Shown here piece by piece: positions 16,835 through 25,745 of a stretch of 52,546 nucleotides of DNA. This DNA comes from an uncultured Collinsella sp. (lineage in GTDB: Bacteria > Actinomycetota > Coriobacteriia > Coriobacteriales > Coriobacteriaceae). Where the stretch lies: NCBI GenBank assembly GCA_902493515.1, contig CABUPE010000016.1:1-52546 (forward strand), read 5' to 3'. Numbering within the stretch: position 1 is the first letter of the stretch; each line of letters opens with the position of its first letter. The notes beneath the pieces were generated by a model. It was given only the letters and a program-made list of their open reading frames with translations. It had not been told where the DNA came from and made no database searches. Position numbers and translations under genes: made by a program.

Positions 16835-18013
16835 TTACTTGCCGTTGACGATGCGCTCGACGTCGGAAGCGATCATGAACTCCTCGTCCGTAGGGATGAC
16901 GAAAATCTTGACCTTGGAATCCTTGGCGGACAGGCACCAAGCGCCGTCGCCACGCAGGGCATTACGGGCGTGATCCATCTTGACGCCCATAAAGGCCAGA
17001 CGATCGGCCACGCCAGCGCGAACGGCCGGAGCGTGCTCGCCGATGCCGGCGGTAAAGACCAGGGTGTCCATGCCGCACATGGAGGTGGCCATCTCGGCGG
17101 CCTTGGCGGCAATCTTGTAGACGAACATATCGAAGGCGAGCTGAGCCTCGGGGTCACCGGCAGCGGCGAGCTCCTCAACGTTGCGGCAGTCGTTGGTCTT
17201 GCCACCGGTCACAGCCAAAAGGCCAGACTTCTTGTTCATCATCTCGTCGACCTCGTCGAAGGTGTAGCCACCCTCGCGCTGCAGGTAGCACACGGTAGCC
17301 GGGTCGATGGAGCCGCAGCGGGTGCCCATCATGACGCCGTCGAGCGGCGTCAAGCCCATGGTGGTGTCCATGCACTTGCCGTCCTCGATGGCGCACAGGG
17401 AAGCGCCGGAGCCGATATGGCACACGACGACCTTGCGGGCCTCGCCGTTGGTCATCTCGGCGACCTTCTTGGAGATGTAGCGATAGCTGGTGCCGTGGGC
17501 GCCGTACTTACGGATGTGCAGCTTGTCGCAAACATCCTTGGGAAGGGCGTAGGTCTTGGCGACCTCGGGCATGTTGAAGTGGAAAGCGGTGTCGTAGACC
17601 GTGACGTTGGGCAGATCGGGATACTGCTCCAGGCAGTACTCGATAACGTTGGCCTCGGGGTTGTTGTGCAGCGGCGCCAGCGGGGCGACCTCGCGAATCT
17701 TGGCGAGGACGTCCTCGTCGACGAGGGAGGAATCACCAAAGTACCAACCGCCCTGAACGATACGGTGGCCGATGCCCTCGATCTTGACGCCGTTGGCCTC
17801 AAGGTCCTTCAGGACGACCTCGATGGCGACCTTGTGGTCGGGGAACTCGATGTTCTCGGTCACCTTCTTGGAGCCATTGGCAGCATGGGTGAAGGTACCA
17901 CCGGTAAAGCAGACGCGCTCGCAGGAGCCCTTTGCGGACACCTTATGGGACTTGGTGTCGATGACCTGATACTTAAGGGTCGAAGATCCCGCGTTGACGA
18001 CCAGAACGTTCAT
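16835..18013 (-). CDS. ackA2: Acetate kinase homologue with altered active site
   Basis: A 392-aa acetate/propionate kinase family protein, alignable without gaps to the neighbouring copy. It keeps Asn7, Lys14, Arg84, Asp141, MGTRCGSIDPA and FTAGIGE, but differs at three normally conserved active-site positions: Ser12 is Thr (NAGSSTLKY), the His of HGTSHRY is Tyr177, and the Asn of HLGNGAS is Ser202 (HIGSGAS). It may prefer another acyl group, work with altered kinetics, or be regulatory; the sequence cannot tell which. GGGAG precedes the ATG. It has its own terminator, so expression can differ from copy 1. Confidence 0.9.
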   Translation of the reverse strand: MNVLVVNAGSSTLKYQVIDTKSHKVSAKGSCERVCFTGGTFTHAANGSKKVTENIEFPDHKVAIEVVLKDLEANGVKIEGIGHRIVQGGWYFGDSSLVDEDVLAKIREVAPLAPLHNNPEANVIEYCLEQYPDLPNVTVYDTAFHFNMPEVAKTYALPKDVCDKLHIRKYGAHGTSYRYISKKVAEMTNGEARKVVVCHIGSGASLCAIEDGKCMDTTMGLTPLDGVMMGTRCGSIDPATVCYLQREGGYTFDEVDEMMNKKSGLLAVTGGKTNDCRNVEELAAAGDPEAQLAFDMFVYKIAAKAAEMATSMCGMDTLVFTAGIGEHAPAVRAGVADRLAFMGVKMDHARNALRGDGAWCLSAKDSKVKIFVIPTDEEFMIASDVERIVNGK

Positions 18014-18066
18014 GTGTCTCCCTACTAACAGACGGTGTGGCGCCGCCAGGTTACATACGCTTCAAT

Positions 18067-18100
18067 AATAAACCCAAACGCCCTCGCGCTCGGGTTTATT
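18067..18100 (-). terminator. Hairpin after the MFS gene
   Basis: AATAAACCC (18067-18075) pairs with GGGTTTATT (18092-18100). It lies between the MFS stop and the start of ackA2 and may terminate the MFS message. The U tract is poor. Confidence 0.5.
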
Positions 18101-18133
18101 GCGTTGATATATAAGTTATCGGTGCCTAAATAC

Positions 18134-19294
18134 TCATGGCCTTTGACTTGTAAGACGAAATAGCGCGGGGATATACACCAGGGAAGAAATCCCGAGCGCA
18201 ACAAGCAATACGACTCGAATGCCCGCGATGCTGCTCAACGCAGCATTGAACAGATAGAAAAGGATGGCACCCACCGCCACCATCTGGCTTTGGACCGAAA
18301 TCAGTGAACAGCGCATCGAAGAATCAACAGCATTTTGAAAAATTGAGTATTTAATTGGAGCAAATAACGAGTACGCGACCGTCTGCAGTACATAGAACAC
18401 GGGCAGCAAATAGACCGGAGTAAAGGGAATCAAAAACAGAGCAGCCAGGGAAAGGCGCACGATGCCGCAAATACGCGCAAAACGGCCCTTGTCGACATGA
18501 GCAATCACACTGGGCACAATAAGCCCCATGGAGGCCGAGGCAAGAAGCTGGACCGCAATGATCACACCCGAAGCGACGGCATTCATTCCGCGACCCGCAA
18601 GCAACAGTGAGAAAAAGTCTTCCAGGGCGACAAAAGCAAATGCCTGAGAGCAGTCCATGATGAACGCTGAACGAAGAATGCCGTTACGCGCAATAGCGGC
18701 ACCGATCATCTTCGGGCTAATTCCACGCTTAGGTGTCGCTGTAGTGTCCCCTCTTCGCATCTCAGGAATGCAGACAACGACAACCAACGTCAACACCATT
18801 GCGATGATATCTGCCAAAAGACCAATGAGATACGCGCCAGCGGACGAAATGAAACCGCCCACACAAGCGGAGAGGGCATAAGAGGCATAGAAAACAAATC
18901 GCTCAACGACATTAAGCCTTACGAGCTGGTCCAGAGAGACGCTGTCAATGTAAATCGCTTCCATGGACCCGCTCATACATGCAGCGGCAAAACCTTTGAG
19001 AGCAAACGCGCCGATTAAAAGCAGAGGAGAACGGACGAGAAGCAGGGCGGCGTAGTATCCAAGCATCCCCACGACGCCAACGAGACCACTTGTCTTTCGT
19101 CCAAACCTATCGGCAATATAGCCAGTGGGAACTTCAAGGATGAACTTGCTCACTTGATATGCAATCATCATGCTAGAAATCGCCACCATCGAGAATCCGA
19201 CGAATTCAAGGTAAACCGTCAGAAAATACAAAATGGTGCTGAAGTTCGACAGAAAAACAAACGTCATATAAAGCAAAACCGTACGGTTTTTCAT
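18134..19294 (-). CDS. MFS transporter, 12-TM
   Basis: A major facilitator superfamily permease of about 386 aa with repeated hydrophobic segments along its length. The family loop motif between TM2 and TM3 is clear (GYIADRFGRKTSG, 58-70). Start 19294 is chosen because GGAGG lies about 8 nt before it; an upstream TTG has none. Base composition is more AT-rich than neighbours. A LysR regulator lies just upstream on the same strand and probably controls it. The substrate is unknown; drug or metabolite efflux is plausible for this subfamily. Confidence 0.88.
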   Translation of the reverse strand: MKNRTVLLYMTFVFLSNFSTILYFLTVYLEFVGFSMVAISSMMIAYQVSKFILEVPTGYIADRFGRKTSGLVGVVGMLGYYAALLLVRSPLLLIGAFALKGFAAACMSGSMEAIYIDSVSLDQLVRLNVVERFVFYASYALSACVGGFISSAGAYLIGLLADIIAMVLTLVVVVCIPEMRRGDTTATPKRGISPKMIGAAIARNGILRSAFIMDCSQAFAFVALEDFFSLLLAGRGMNAVASGVIIAVQLLASASMGLIVPSVIAHVDKGRFARICGIVRLSLAALFLIPFTPVYLLPVFYVLQTVAYSLFAPIKYSIFQNAVDSSMRCSLISVQSQMVAVGAILFYLFNAALSSIAGIRVVLLVALGISSLVYIPALFRLTSQRP

Positions 19295-19399
19295 GCTCCG
19301 CCCTCCAAGAGTCAACAATCTAAATCGGAATCTTGGAAAAGCATGAGGGCAAAGCCGTCAGTCATGTGTTACAAGGCGTCAACATTCACTTGACGACAC

Positions 19400-19415
19400 G
19401 AGGCCAAATGGCCTC
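19400..19415 (-). terminator. Short palindrome at the LysR stop
   Basis: GAGGCC-AAAT-GGCCTC overlaps the LysR stop codon. There is no T tract, so it is weak as a terminator and could allow read-through into the MFS gene. Confidence 0.35.
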
Positions 19416-20304
19416 ACGAAGCAAGATGACGCAATAGGTGAAGAAATACCGTCTGGTGTCGATCGGTCCAGGCATTTTGTCGATAGCAAAAGTAGATGGG
19501 CAAGGCTACGTCATGCGAACCTTCAATAGAGTACTCGCTCACTTCCGACCCATCTGATGCGAGAGAAGAGCCAGAAAAACCCAATATCAATCCCCCGGCT
19601 TGAAGAAACTCAGCCTGCGCTCTGTTTCCGTATTCGACGTCGCGGAAGCGGAAATTAACCAGCTGAGCTTCGGGGCATTGATTGATCGCATTGAGACAGG
19701 GCGACAAATTAATGGGAACAGCTAACCTGCCGCCCAGTAACTCACGAACGGTCATAGCACCCACAGATTGATGACCCGCTGGGCACGAAAGAACCTTGAG
19801 CTCCTTTTCACCCAAGTATTTCGAAGAAAGGACACTGTCCCTTGGTTCCTCAAATGAGATGGCCGCATCCGAAATGCCAAGCACAAGTGATTCAAAGCAT
19901 GTAGCCGTTGGCTGATGCCACACATCAAGGTGAATCTGAGGGTGCGAGCTTTCAAACGAGTCGTACCAGTTTTCGGAAAAAAGACGCCCCCGCCCGTGAA
20001 GACAGGGGACGTAAAGACGAAAGTGGCCGTCGGGCGAAACGCCACCGTTCCCCGATTGGGTGTACTTTTTGAGATCGTCGACTTGTGCCAGGATCACGCG
20101 TGCACGACGCGCAAATTCTCTGCCCGCCGGAGACAAAACAGCCTCCCCCGCCGATCGATTGAGCAAAACGATCTGATACTCAGACTCCAGTTTCTTAATT
20201 GCCGACGAGACAGCCTGTGGGCTCACGTGAACGGCGCGAGCCGCTTTGCGCACGCCGCCGTAGTTCGCTACCGCTTGAAGGTATTCGAGTTGAGAAAACT
20301 GCAT
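19414..20304 (-). CDS. LysR-family transcriptional regulator
   Basis: A 296-aa regulator with an N-terminal winged HTH (about 1-60: FSQLEYLQAV...GGVRKAARAVHVSPQAVSSAIKK) and a substrate-binding-like effector domain (about 90-290). It is transcribed in the same direction as, and directly upstream of, the MFS transporter (gap about 119 bp), an arrangement that suggests it regulates that transporter. The effector is not predictable. Like the MFS gene it is less GC-rich than the surrounding housekeeping genes, so the pair may be an acquired unit. Confidence 0.92.
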   Translation of the reverse strand: MQFSQLEYLQAVANYGGVRKAARAVHVSPQAVSSAIKKLESEYQIVLLNRSAGEAVLSPAGREFARRARVILAQVDDLKKYTQSGNGGVSPDGHFRLYVPCLHGRGRLFSENWYDSFESSHPQIHLDVWHQPTATCFESLVLGISDAAISFEEPRDSVLSSKYLGEKELKVLSCPAGHQSVGAMTVRELLGGRLAVPINLSPCLNAINQCPEAQLVNFRFRDVEYGNRAQAEFLQAGGLILGFSGSSLASDGSEVSEYSIEGSHDVALPIYFCYRQNAWTDRHQTVFLHLLRHLAS

Positions 20305-20345
20305 AGGTTACTCCAAAGGCAGCCAAGGCGACGGGCCGTGCGTCC

Positions 20346-20681
20346 TCAGATGAGGTTCTCGCCCAGGTTCTTGCCGCCGAGGACGTGCATGTGGAAGTGC
20401 ATGACGGTCTGACCGGCGTTGACGCCCTTGTTGGAGATGACGCGGAAACCGTCCTCCAGACCCTTGGCCTTGGCGACCTCCTGGATGGCGTGGGCCATGG
20501 CGCCCATGGTCTCGGCGGGCACGTTATCGGCGATGTCACTGTAGTGCTTCTTGGGGATCACGAGCGTGTGGACCGGCGCCTGGGGATTGAGGTCGTCGAA
20601 CGCGATGACCTGGTCATCCTCGTAGACGACGGTCGAGGGGATCTCGTGGTTGGCAATTTTGCAGAAGATGCAATCACACAT
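20346..20681 (-). CDS. hinT: HIT family protein (HinT-like)
   Basis: A 111-aa histidine-triad nucleotide hydrolase, in this family hydrolysing purine phosphoramidates such as AMP-lysine. The triad HFHMHV is at 95-100 (His95, His97, His99), and CDCIFC at the N-terminus is the usual metal-binding start. The ATG at 20681 is preferred to 20699 because AAAGGA lies 9 nt before it. It follows xseB by about 50 bp and is probably the last gene of an xseA-xseB-hinT transcript. Confidence 0.93.
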   Translation of the reverse strand: MCDCIFCKIANHEIPSTVVYEDDQVIAFDDLNPQAPVHTLVIPKKHYSDIADNVPAETMGAMAHAIQEVAKAKGLEDGFRVISNKGVNAGQTVMHFHMHVLGGKNLGENLI

Positions 20682-20730
20682 GGTTGGTTCCTTTCTCACA
20701 GACCAAGGTAATTATATTTGGTCGGGATGG

Positions 20731-20997
20731 TTAGAACGAAAGGTTGTCGTCGGTGTTGGCGGCTTCGCCGTCGGCGAGCACGTCGTTGCCGTCGACGTCC
20801 TTCAGGAGCACCGAGACCTTCTGCTCGGCATCGGACAAGCGGGTACGCAGGCTCTTGAGGAGCTCGACGCCGCGGGTATAGCTCTCAAGCGACTCCTCGA
20901 GCTCCATATCACCCGACTCCAAGCTGCGGATGATGAGCTCCAACTCCTGTGAAGCCTGCTTGTACGTAAGCTGCTCGACCGGGGTCTTCTCTGCCAT
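20731..20997 (-). CDS. xseB: Exodeoxyribonuclease VII small subunit
   Basis: An 88-aa protein matching the small subunit of exonuclease VII: LTYKQASQELELIIRSLESG followed by an acidic helical segment. Several copies join XseA to degrade single-stranded DNA from both ends. It lies 42 bp downstream of xseA on the same strand, the normal partner arrangement. The last 25 or so residues are acidic and likely disordered. Confidence 0.93.
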   Translation of the reverse strand: MAEKTPVEQLTYKQASQELELIIRSLESGDMELEESLESYTRGVELLKSLRTRLSDAEQKVSVLLKDVDGNDVLADGEAANTDDNLSF

Positions 20998-21039
20998 ATC
21001 TGTTTCCTTTCCTAAAGGTTTATCGCTATGAAACGCGGC

Positions 21040-22491
21040 CTACTCGACCGTATCGACCGTTGCCGCCACGTTGCCGTCTGCCATGCGCACGCGAATGGCG
21101 TCACCGGGCTTAAAGGTCTTGGCGCTCGTGGCCACCCCATCATCGCTGTACGCGATGGAATAACCACGGGCAAGCACCTTGAGCGGCGACAGGGCATCGA
21201 GCGAGGCTGCCGCACGGCCCAGGTCGGATGCTGGCTTGTTGAGCATCGTGCGCCCCTGATGCTCCAGGCGGGAGCTTGCGAGCGTGAGCGCATGGCGCTT
21301 GCCATCGAGTCCTGAGGTGCTTGCGATCAAGCGCTCGGGCAGACGCTCAAAGTTGGAGCGGAATGCCCCAACCGAACGCGTTATGGCGCCGGACAAACGA
21401 TCGGCCGTCAGGGCAAGCTCAGACTCGCGACGCTCAACCATAAACGTTGGGTCGTTGAGGCACGGGCGGCACGCAGCCGCATCGAGCGCATCGCCCAAGC
21501 GAGCCGTATAGGTATCCCAGGCACGGCGACCGCGCTGATCGAGCATCTCCAGGTCGACCTGGGCCGACCCAATCATCGATGCCATCGCAGCACCCAGACG
21601 TTGATAGCGCGCCTCGAGCACATCGGCCAACTCCGTCATAGCCGGCGCCACCGATTCGGCCGCCGCCGTAGGCGTGGAGGCACGACGGTCGCTCACCATG
21701 TCGCAAATCGAGGTATCGGGCTCATGGCCAATGCCGGTCACCACGGGCACGGGACAAGCCGCCACCGCGCGGGCAAGCTCCTCGTCATTAAAGGTCATGA
21801 GGTCCTCAAAGGAGCCGCCGCCGCGCACCAACAAAATACAGTCGGGCGCCGGCGTAATGGAAGCGGCGCGGCGCAGGCCCTCAATGAGCTCTGTCGGCGC
21901 ACCCTCGCCTTGTACCTTGGCACCCACGCAGACGAGCTCGACGAGCGGGTTGCGACGACGCAATGTGCGCTTGACGTCGTCGATTACGGCACCCGAAAGC
22001 GAGGTGACGACCGCCACGCGGGAGCAGAACACCGGGATGCGGCGCTTGCGCGCTTCGTCCATCAGACCCTCACGGCGTAGCTTTTCGGCCAGTTGCGCCA
22101 CTTGTTGACGCAGCAGACCCTCCCCCGCCAGCGAAAACGAGCGAGCGACAAAGCTCATGCGGCCCGTAGCCTTATAGAGATTGAAGCTGCCCTTAAAGCT
22201 CACCTGCATACCGTCGCGCAGATCGAACGTGCGCTTGAGATAGGCACCCTTCCAAATGATGCAGTCAACGGCGGCCGAATCGTCCTTGATCTGGAAATAG
22301 CAGTGGCCGCTTCGGGCGTTAGGACCACGAAAACCCGTGACCTCGCCCAAGACGCTCAGCTGCGGAATGGCATCGAGCGCACCGGCGGCGATCTCCACCG
22401 CCTGGCTCACGCTGAGCTCCTTGCGCTCTTGCTCGTCCGAACCGTCGAACTCGGCGGAAACGGCATTACCGGTTAGGTTCCAGCCTGCCAC
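21040..22491 (-). CDS. xseA: Exodeoxyribonuclease VII large subunit
   Basis: The 483-aa catalytic subunit of exonuclease VII, which cuts single-stranded DNA to oligonucleotides and takes part in repair. An OB-fold ssDNA-binding domain (about 28-125) precedes the catalytic region with RGGGSFEDL and GIGHEPDTSICDMVSDRRA, then a long helical region that binds XseB. AAAGGAGGC precedes the ATG. The small subunit follows directly. Confidence 0.95.
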   Translation of the reverse strand: MAGWNLTGNAVSAEFDGSDEQERKELSVSQAVEIAAGALDAIPQLSVLGEVTGFRGPNARSGHCYFQIKDDSAAVDCIIWKGAYLKRTFDLRDGMQVSFKGSFNLYKATGRMSFVARSFSLAGEGLLRQQVAQLAEKLRREGLMDEARKRRIPVFCSRVAVVTSLSGAVIDDVKRTLRRRNPLVELVCVGAKVQGEGAPTELIEGLRRAASITPAPDCILLVRGGGSFEDLMTFNDEELARAVAACPVPVVTGIGHEPDTSICDMVSDRRASTPTAAAESVAPAMTELADVLEARYQRLGAAMASMIGSAQVDLEMLDQRGRRAWDTYTARLGDALDAAACRPCLNDPTFMVERRESELALTADRLSGAITRSVGAFRSNFERLPERLIASTSGLDGKRHALTLASSRLEHQGRTMLNKPASDLGRAAASLDALSPLKVLARGYSIAYSDDGVATSAKTFKPGDAIRVRMADGNVAATVDTVE

Positions 22492-22560
22492 GCAGCCTCC
22501 TTTCGTTATCGAGCACAGAGGCTCCGGCCCCGTGCGAAATTAAGTCCAACACATAGTACA

Positions 22561-22590
22561 GCGCCGCGAGGACACGAATCCCCGCGGCGC
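22561..22590 (-). terminator. GC-rich hairpin after the zinc peptidase gene
   Basis: GCGCCGCG and CGCGGCGC form a strong stem over an inner GGA/TCC pair, about 17 bp past the stop of the minus-strand peptidase. A T tract is lacking. Confidence 0.5.
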
Positions 22591-22606
22591 CTGCCTGTCC
22601 CATTTG

Positions 22607-23311
22607 TTATCGGTTGGAGTTTCTGTTGTAGCGAGCCATAAGGTAGAGCAACTGAATGATCGAAGTGAGCGCTGCAGCCACATAGGTAAGCGCGGCTGCC
22701 GTCAGTACCTTCTTGGCGCCGTTGACCTGCTTGGAGCTCATGCCCGACTGCTCGATGTACGCCACAGCACGTCGGCTGGCGTCAATCTCGACAGGCAACG
22801 TAACGAGTTGGAACAGTACACTAAACGAGAAGAAGATCAACGCGAGGGATGTGAGCCCGGCAATGTTCATAAACAGGCCCAAGAGCAACACGATGGTCCA
22901 GGTGTTCTGGGTAAAGTTGACGACCGGCACGAGGGCGGTACGTACTTTCATCATGGCATAGCCGCTTTGACGCTGGGCGGCATGGCCTGCCTCGTGGCAG
23001 GCGACGGCAACGCTTGCGACCGAACCGCCCGAACGGTTGGCATCCGACAGATACAGGTTGTTATCCTGCGGGTTGTAATGGTCGGTGAGCTCACCGGCGA
23101 CACCCTTGATACCCACGGCATTGCAACCGTTGGCGTCAAGCATGCGGCGAGCAACCGTGGCGCCCGTGTCGCCGTCCGAGCGAACCTTGGACCAGGTCTT
23201 GTACGTCGAATTGATATAGCTCTGCGCAGCAAGGCCAAGCACTGTACAAACAAGAACAACCAGCAGGTACAGCGGGTCGATGCCAAAGCCGTAACCATAG
23301 TAATAAGGCAT
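22607..23311 (-). CDS. Membrane zinc metallopeptidase, YugP-like
   Basis: A 234-aa integral membrane protein with a predicted TM near 12-32 and two to three more at about 120-170 and 200-220. The zinc-binding HEAGH is at 106-110 (preceded by VAVAC), the hallmark of the YugP/neutral-zinc-peptidase family. The substrate is unknown. The N-terminus is Tyr- and Gly-rich (PYYYGYGFG). It is transcribed alone or with xseA downstream; the intervening hairpin may separate them. Confidence 0.9.
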   Translation of the reverse strand: MPYYYGYGFGIDPLYLLVVLVCTVLGLAAQSYINSTYKTWSKVRSDGDTGATVARRMLDANGCNAVGIKGVAGELTDHYNPQDNNLYLSDANRSGGSVASVAVACHEAGHAAQRQSGYAMMKVRTALVPVVNFTQNTWTIVLLLGLFMNIAGLTSLALIFFSFSVLFQLVTLPVEIDASRRAVAYIEQSGMSSKQVNGAKKVLTAAALTYVAAALTSIIQLLYLMARYNRNSNR

Positions 23312-23375
23312 GCGAATTCCTCCGAATCGAATTACACGTTGGAGGCATTCTACCCACTCAACCGGCTAGGCTTCC

Positions 23376-24509
23376 CTACAGGAGCTCGATTTTGCCGTCC
23401 TTCACCGTCAACCCCATATTGCCCGAGAGCAAATCGTCCAGGCGTGAGCCCACGAGCTCGAAGCGCCAGCCTTCGCGCAGGGGGCTCTGCTCGGGGTGCT
23501 CAATGTAGTCGGCCAGGTCATCGCGCGAGGCAATGACCGAGGTCGCCACGCCCGAGCGCTCGGCAACTAGGCGAATGAGCGCATACATCAGGTCCGTCAC
23601 GCTCTCCAACTCCGGAGAGATCTGACGATGCCCGCGCACCATGAGCGGCAGGCGATCGTGCGGGCAGCTCGCGCCGCGCTTGATGGCCATGAGCGCGCCG
23701 TCCACGTCGCGCTCCCCCAACTGATCGGTACCGCGAATGCTACGGAACTCCTCAACGCGCACGGGATTGCGCTTAACGAGCGCAAGCAGCGTGTCGTCGG
23801 ACATGACCCACTTGCGCGGGATGTTACGGCGCTCGGCGCGATCCTCGCGCCAGGCGGCGAGCTCGCGCGCGATGCCCAACTGGTGACGGCTGCACGAATT
23901 GATGCGCTTGACCTTACGGAACGCCTCGTGGCGATCGGCACGGTAGTGCGACTCATCGACCAGAGGACGCAACTCGTCGAGCACCCAGTCCACGCGGCCC
24001 AGCTCGCGCAGGCGGCTCATCATCTCGGTATAGGCGACGATCAGGTATTTGACGTCATCGATCGCGTACTCAATCTGCTTATCGGTCAGCGGGCGACGCG
24101 ACCAGTCGGTCAGCGACTCGGTCTTGGGCAGCGAGACGCCGCAAAACGTCTGCACGAGCGCGCCGTAGGAAATCTGCTGGCGCTCGCCCAAAAAAGCGGC
24201 GGCGACCTGCGTATCGAAAATCGGTCGTGGCAGCACGCCCACGGTATGGAGCATGACCTCCATATCCTGCGAGCAGGCGTGGAAGACCTTGGTCACGCTC
24301 TCGTCGGCCATAAGCTCGGCCAGCGGCGAGAGGTCGTCGATTACCAGGGGATCGACCGCGACGCTCTCGGCAGGGGTGGCAATCTGAACCAAGCACAGAC
24401 GCGGATGGAACGTGCGCTCGCGCAAAAACTCGGTATCGACGGCAATCGCGTCGAACTTACGGGCGCGCTGGCAAAAGTCGAGTAGAGCCTGATGTGTGGA
24501 AATGTACAT
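23376..24509 (-). CDS. rnd: Ribonuclease D-like 3'-5' exonuclease
   Basis: A 377-aa DEDD exonuclease, in this family trimming 3' ends of tRNA and other small RNAs. Exo I motif VDTEF has Asp25 and Glu27; the later YAIDDVKYL fits Exo III of the DEDDy type. An HRDC nucleic-acid-binding domain follows (about 200-285), and the C-terminal quarter is less conserved. The start at 24509 is chosen because the catalytic domain begins here (MYISTHQALLDFC); an upstream GTG at 24545 has no better ribosome-binding site. It diverges from the lipid kinase gene. Confidence 0.9.
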   Translation of the reverse strand: MYISTHQALLDFCQRARKFDAIAVDTEFLRERTFHPRLCLVQIATPAESVAVDPLVIDDLSPLAELMADESVTKVFHACSQDMEVMLHTVGVLPRPIFDTQVAAAFLGERQQISYGALVQTFCGVSLPKTESLTDWSRRPLTDKQIEYAIDDVKYLIVAYTEMMSRLRELGRVDWVLDELRPLVDESHYRADRHEAFRKVKRINSCSRHQLGIARELAAWREDRAERRNIPRKWVMSDDTLLALVKRNPVRVEEFRSIRGTDQLGERDVDGALMAIKRGASCPHDRLPLMVRGHRQISPELESVTDLMYALIRLVAERSGVATSVIASRDDLADYIEHPEQSPLREGWRFELVGSRLDDLLSGNMGLTVKDGKIELL

Positions 24510-24607
24510 ATCAACCCATCGAATAAGGTTAGGCCCGAAAAACACGGGTAGGATATCGGCATTGCCTTACAACTATACTCGGTTAGTCACAGAACGGGAA
24601 CGTAAGT

Positions 24608-25525
24608 ATGCGCTGCCTTATCATCCACAACCCGGCATCGGGCCCCAGCTCAGATGAAATCTACGCATTTACGCACGCCCTCGCGCAGGGCGGCGACGAG
24701 GTCGTGATGCGCTTTATCGGCGATGGCATGGAGCCCGAGGACGCCGTGGCAGACGTGCGCGAATTCGATCGCGTGGTGGTCTCGGGCGGCGACGGCACCG
24801 TCTCCAACGTGCTCGACCAGATGCGCGGATGCGGTGTCCCCACGCTCGTCTTCCCCTCCGGTACGGCCTGCCTGTTCTTCAACAACATCGGTAATGCCCC
24901 CGAGGCGGCGGCGCTTGCCAAGGCTTGCCGCGCCGGTCGCACGGTCAAAGTGGACATGGGCGAGCTCTTTTGGCTCGACGAGAACGGCAACGAGAAGCGC
25001 CACGGCTTCATCATCATCGCCGGCTCGGGCTTCGACGCCGAGATCATGATGAAGGCCGCCCCCACCAAAAACGACATCGGCGAGATCGCCTACTTCCTCT
25101 CCGCGCTCGCCACGCCCAATCCCACGGTGGCGCACTTTACGATTGAGCATGACGGCATTGTCGAGGAGCTCGACGGCATCTGCTGCATGGCCGGCAACAC
25201 CTCGGTCATCCAAAACGACATCAATCTGTTCCCCGACTGCCGTATGAACGATGGCATGGTCGACATTGCGGTCATCGAACCCGTAAAAACTGTGCAGCTT
25301 CTACCGACTGTGATCACCGCCGCACTCGACCCCGCCGGCAAGGTACTCGGCCGCCCGCAGTTCAAGATCATCCAGACCAAGGAAGCCAAGATCACCTGCA
25401 CCCCGTCGCTGGGCATGCAGTTCGATGGCGAGATTATCTCCAGCAATTCGGGCGTCTTTGGAGCCCGCGCGCTTCCGCAATGCCTCGACCTCATCGTCGA
25501 CGAATTCTCCCCGCTCGGAAAATAG
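24608..25525 (+). CDS. Diacylglycerol kinase family lipid kinase
   Basis: A 305-aa DagK/YegS-type kinase with the nucleotide-binding VVVSGGDGTVSNVL (about 56-69), FPSGTACLFFNN (about 82-93) and a C-terminal beta domain with MQFDGEI. It probably phosphorylates diacylglycerol or a related lipid at the membrane. A 30-aa membrane peptide is encoded 9 bp after its stop and is likely co-translated. In this family the exact lipid substrate varies. Confidence 0.9.
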   Translation: MRCLIIHNPASGPSSDEIYAFTHALAQGGDEVVMRFIGDGMEPEDAVADVREFDRVVVSGGDGTVSNVLDQMRGCGVPTLVFPSGTACLFFNNIGNAPEAAALAKACRAGRTVKVDMGELFWLDENGNEKRHGFIIIAGSGFDAEIMMKAAPTKNDIGEIAYFLSALATPNPTVAHFTIEHDGIVEELDGICCMAGNTSVIQNDINLFPDCRMNDGMVDIAVIEPVKTVQLLPTVITAALDPAGKVLGRPQFKIIQTKEAKITCTPSLGMQFDGEIISSNSGVFGARALPQCLDLIVDEFSPLGK

Positions 25526-25534
25526 GAGGACCCT

Positions 25535-25627
25535 ATGAACGACAATCCCCTGCTCGGCTTTATCATCATCGTTTTGGCCATGCTCGTCGGCTATGCGATC
25601 AACGTGATCCACCGCCGGAAGAAGTAA
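25535..25627 (+). CDS. 30-aa single-span membrane peptide
   Basis: An ATG with a strong AGGAGGA ribosome-binding site, 9 bp after the lipid kinase stop, opens a 30-codon frame: MNDNPLLG, then a hydrophobic run FIIIVLAMLVGYAINV, then HRRKK. This is a typical small membrane protein, with a short acidic/polar N-terminus, one TM segment and a positive C-terminus expected inside the cell. The position suggests a partner or regulator of the lipid kinase. A terminator follows at 25664, so it is the last gene of the operon. Function unknown. Confidence 0.7.
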   Translation: MNDNPLLGFIIIVLAMLVGYAINVIHRRKK

Positions 25628-25663
25628 TTCCACATTGGTATGATATTCATCCAATTATCGTCT

Positions 25664-25702
25664 CCCCTGCTGTTTATGCATTTGCCAAACAGCGGGGGAT
25701 TT
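25664..25702 (+). terminator. Terminator after the lipid kinase operon
   Basis: CCCCTGCTGTTT (25664-25675) pairs perfectly with AAACAGCGGGGG (25687-25698), followed by ATTTT. Confidence 0.85.
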
Positions 25703-25745
25703 TCATTTCAGGCATTCCCAGCTACTTTATTCGGCTACAGTAATT

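Noticed and set aside
18134..20304. Genomic island carrying the MFS and LysR genes
   Set aside because: Composition is a little more AT-rich, but there are no integrase, tRNA or attachment repeats, so transfer is only a possibility.
22604..23536. 310-codon plus-strand frame opposite the zinc peptidase
   Set aside because: Overlaps the minus-strand HEAGH peptidase and part of rnd; no start signal or family resemblance.
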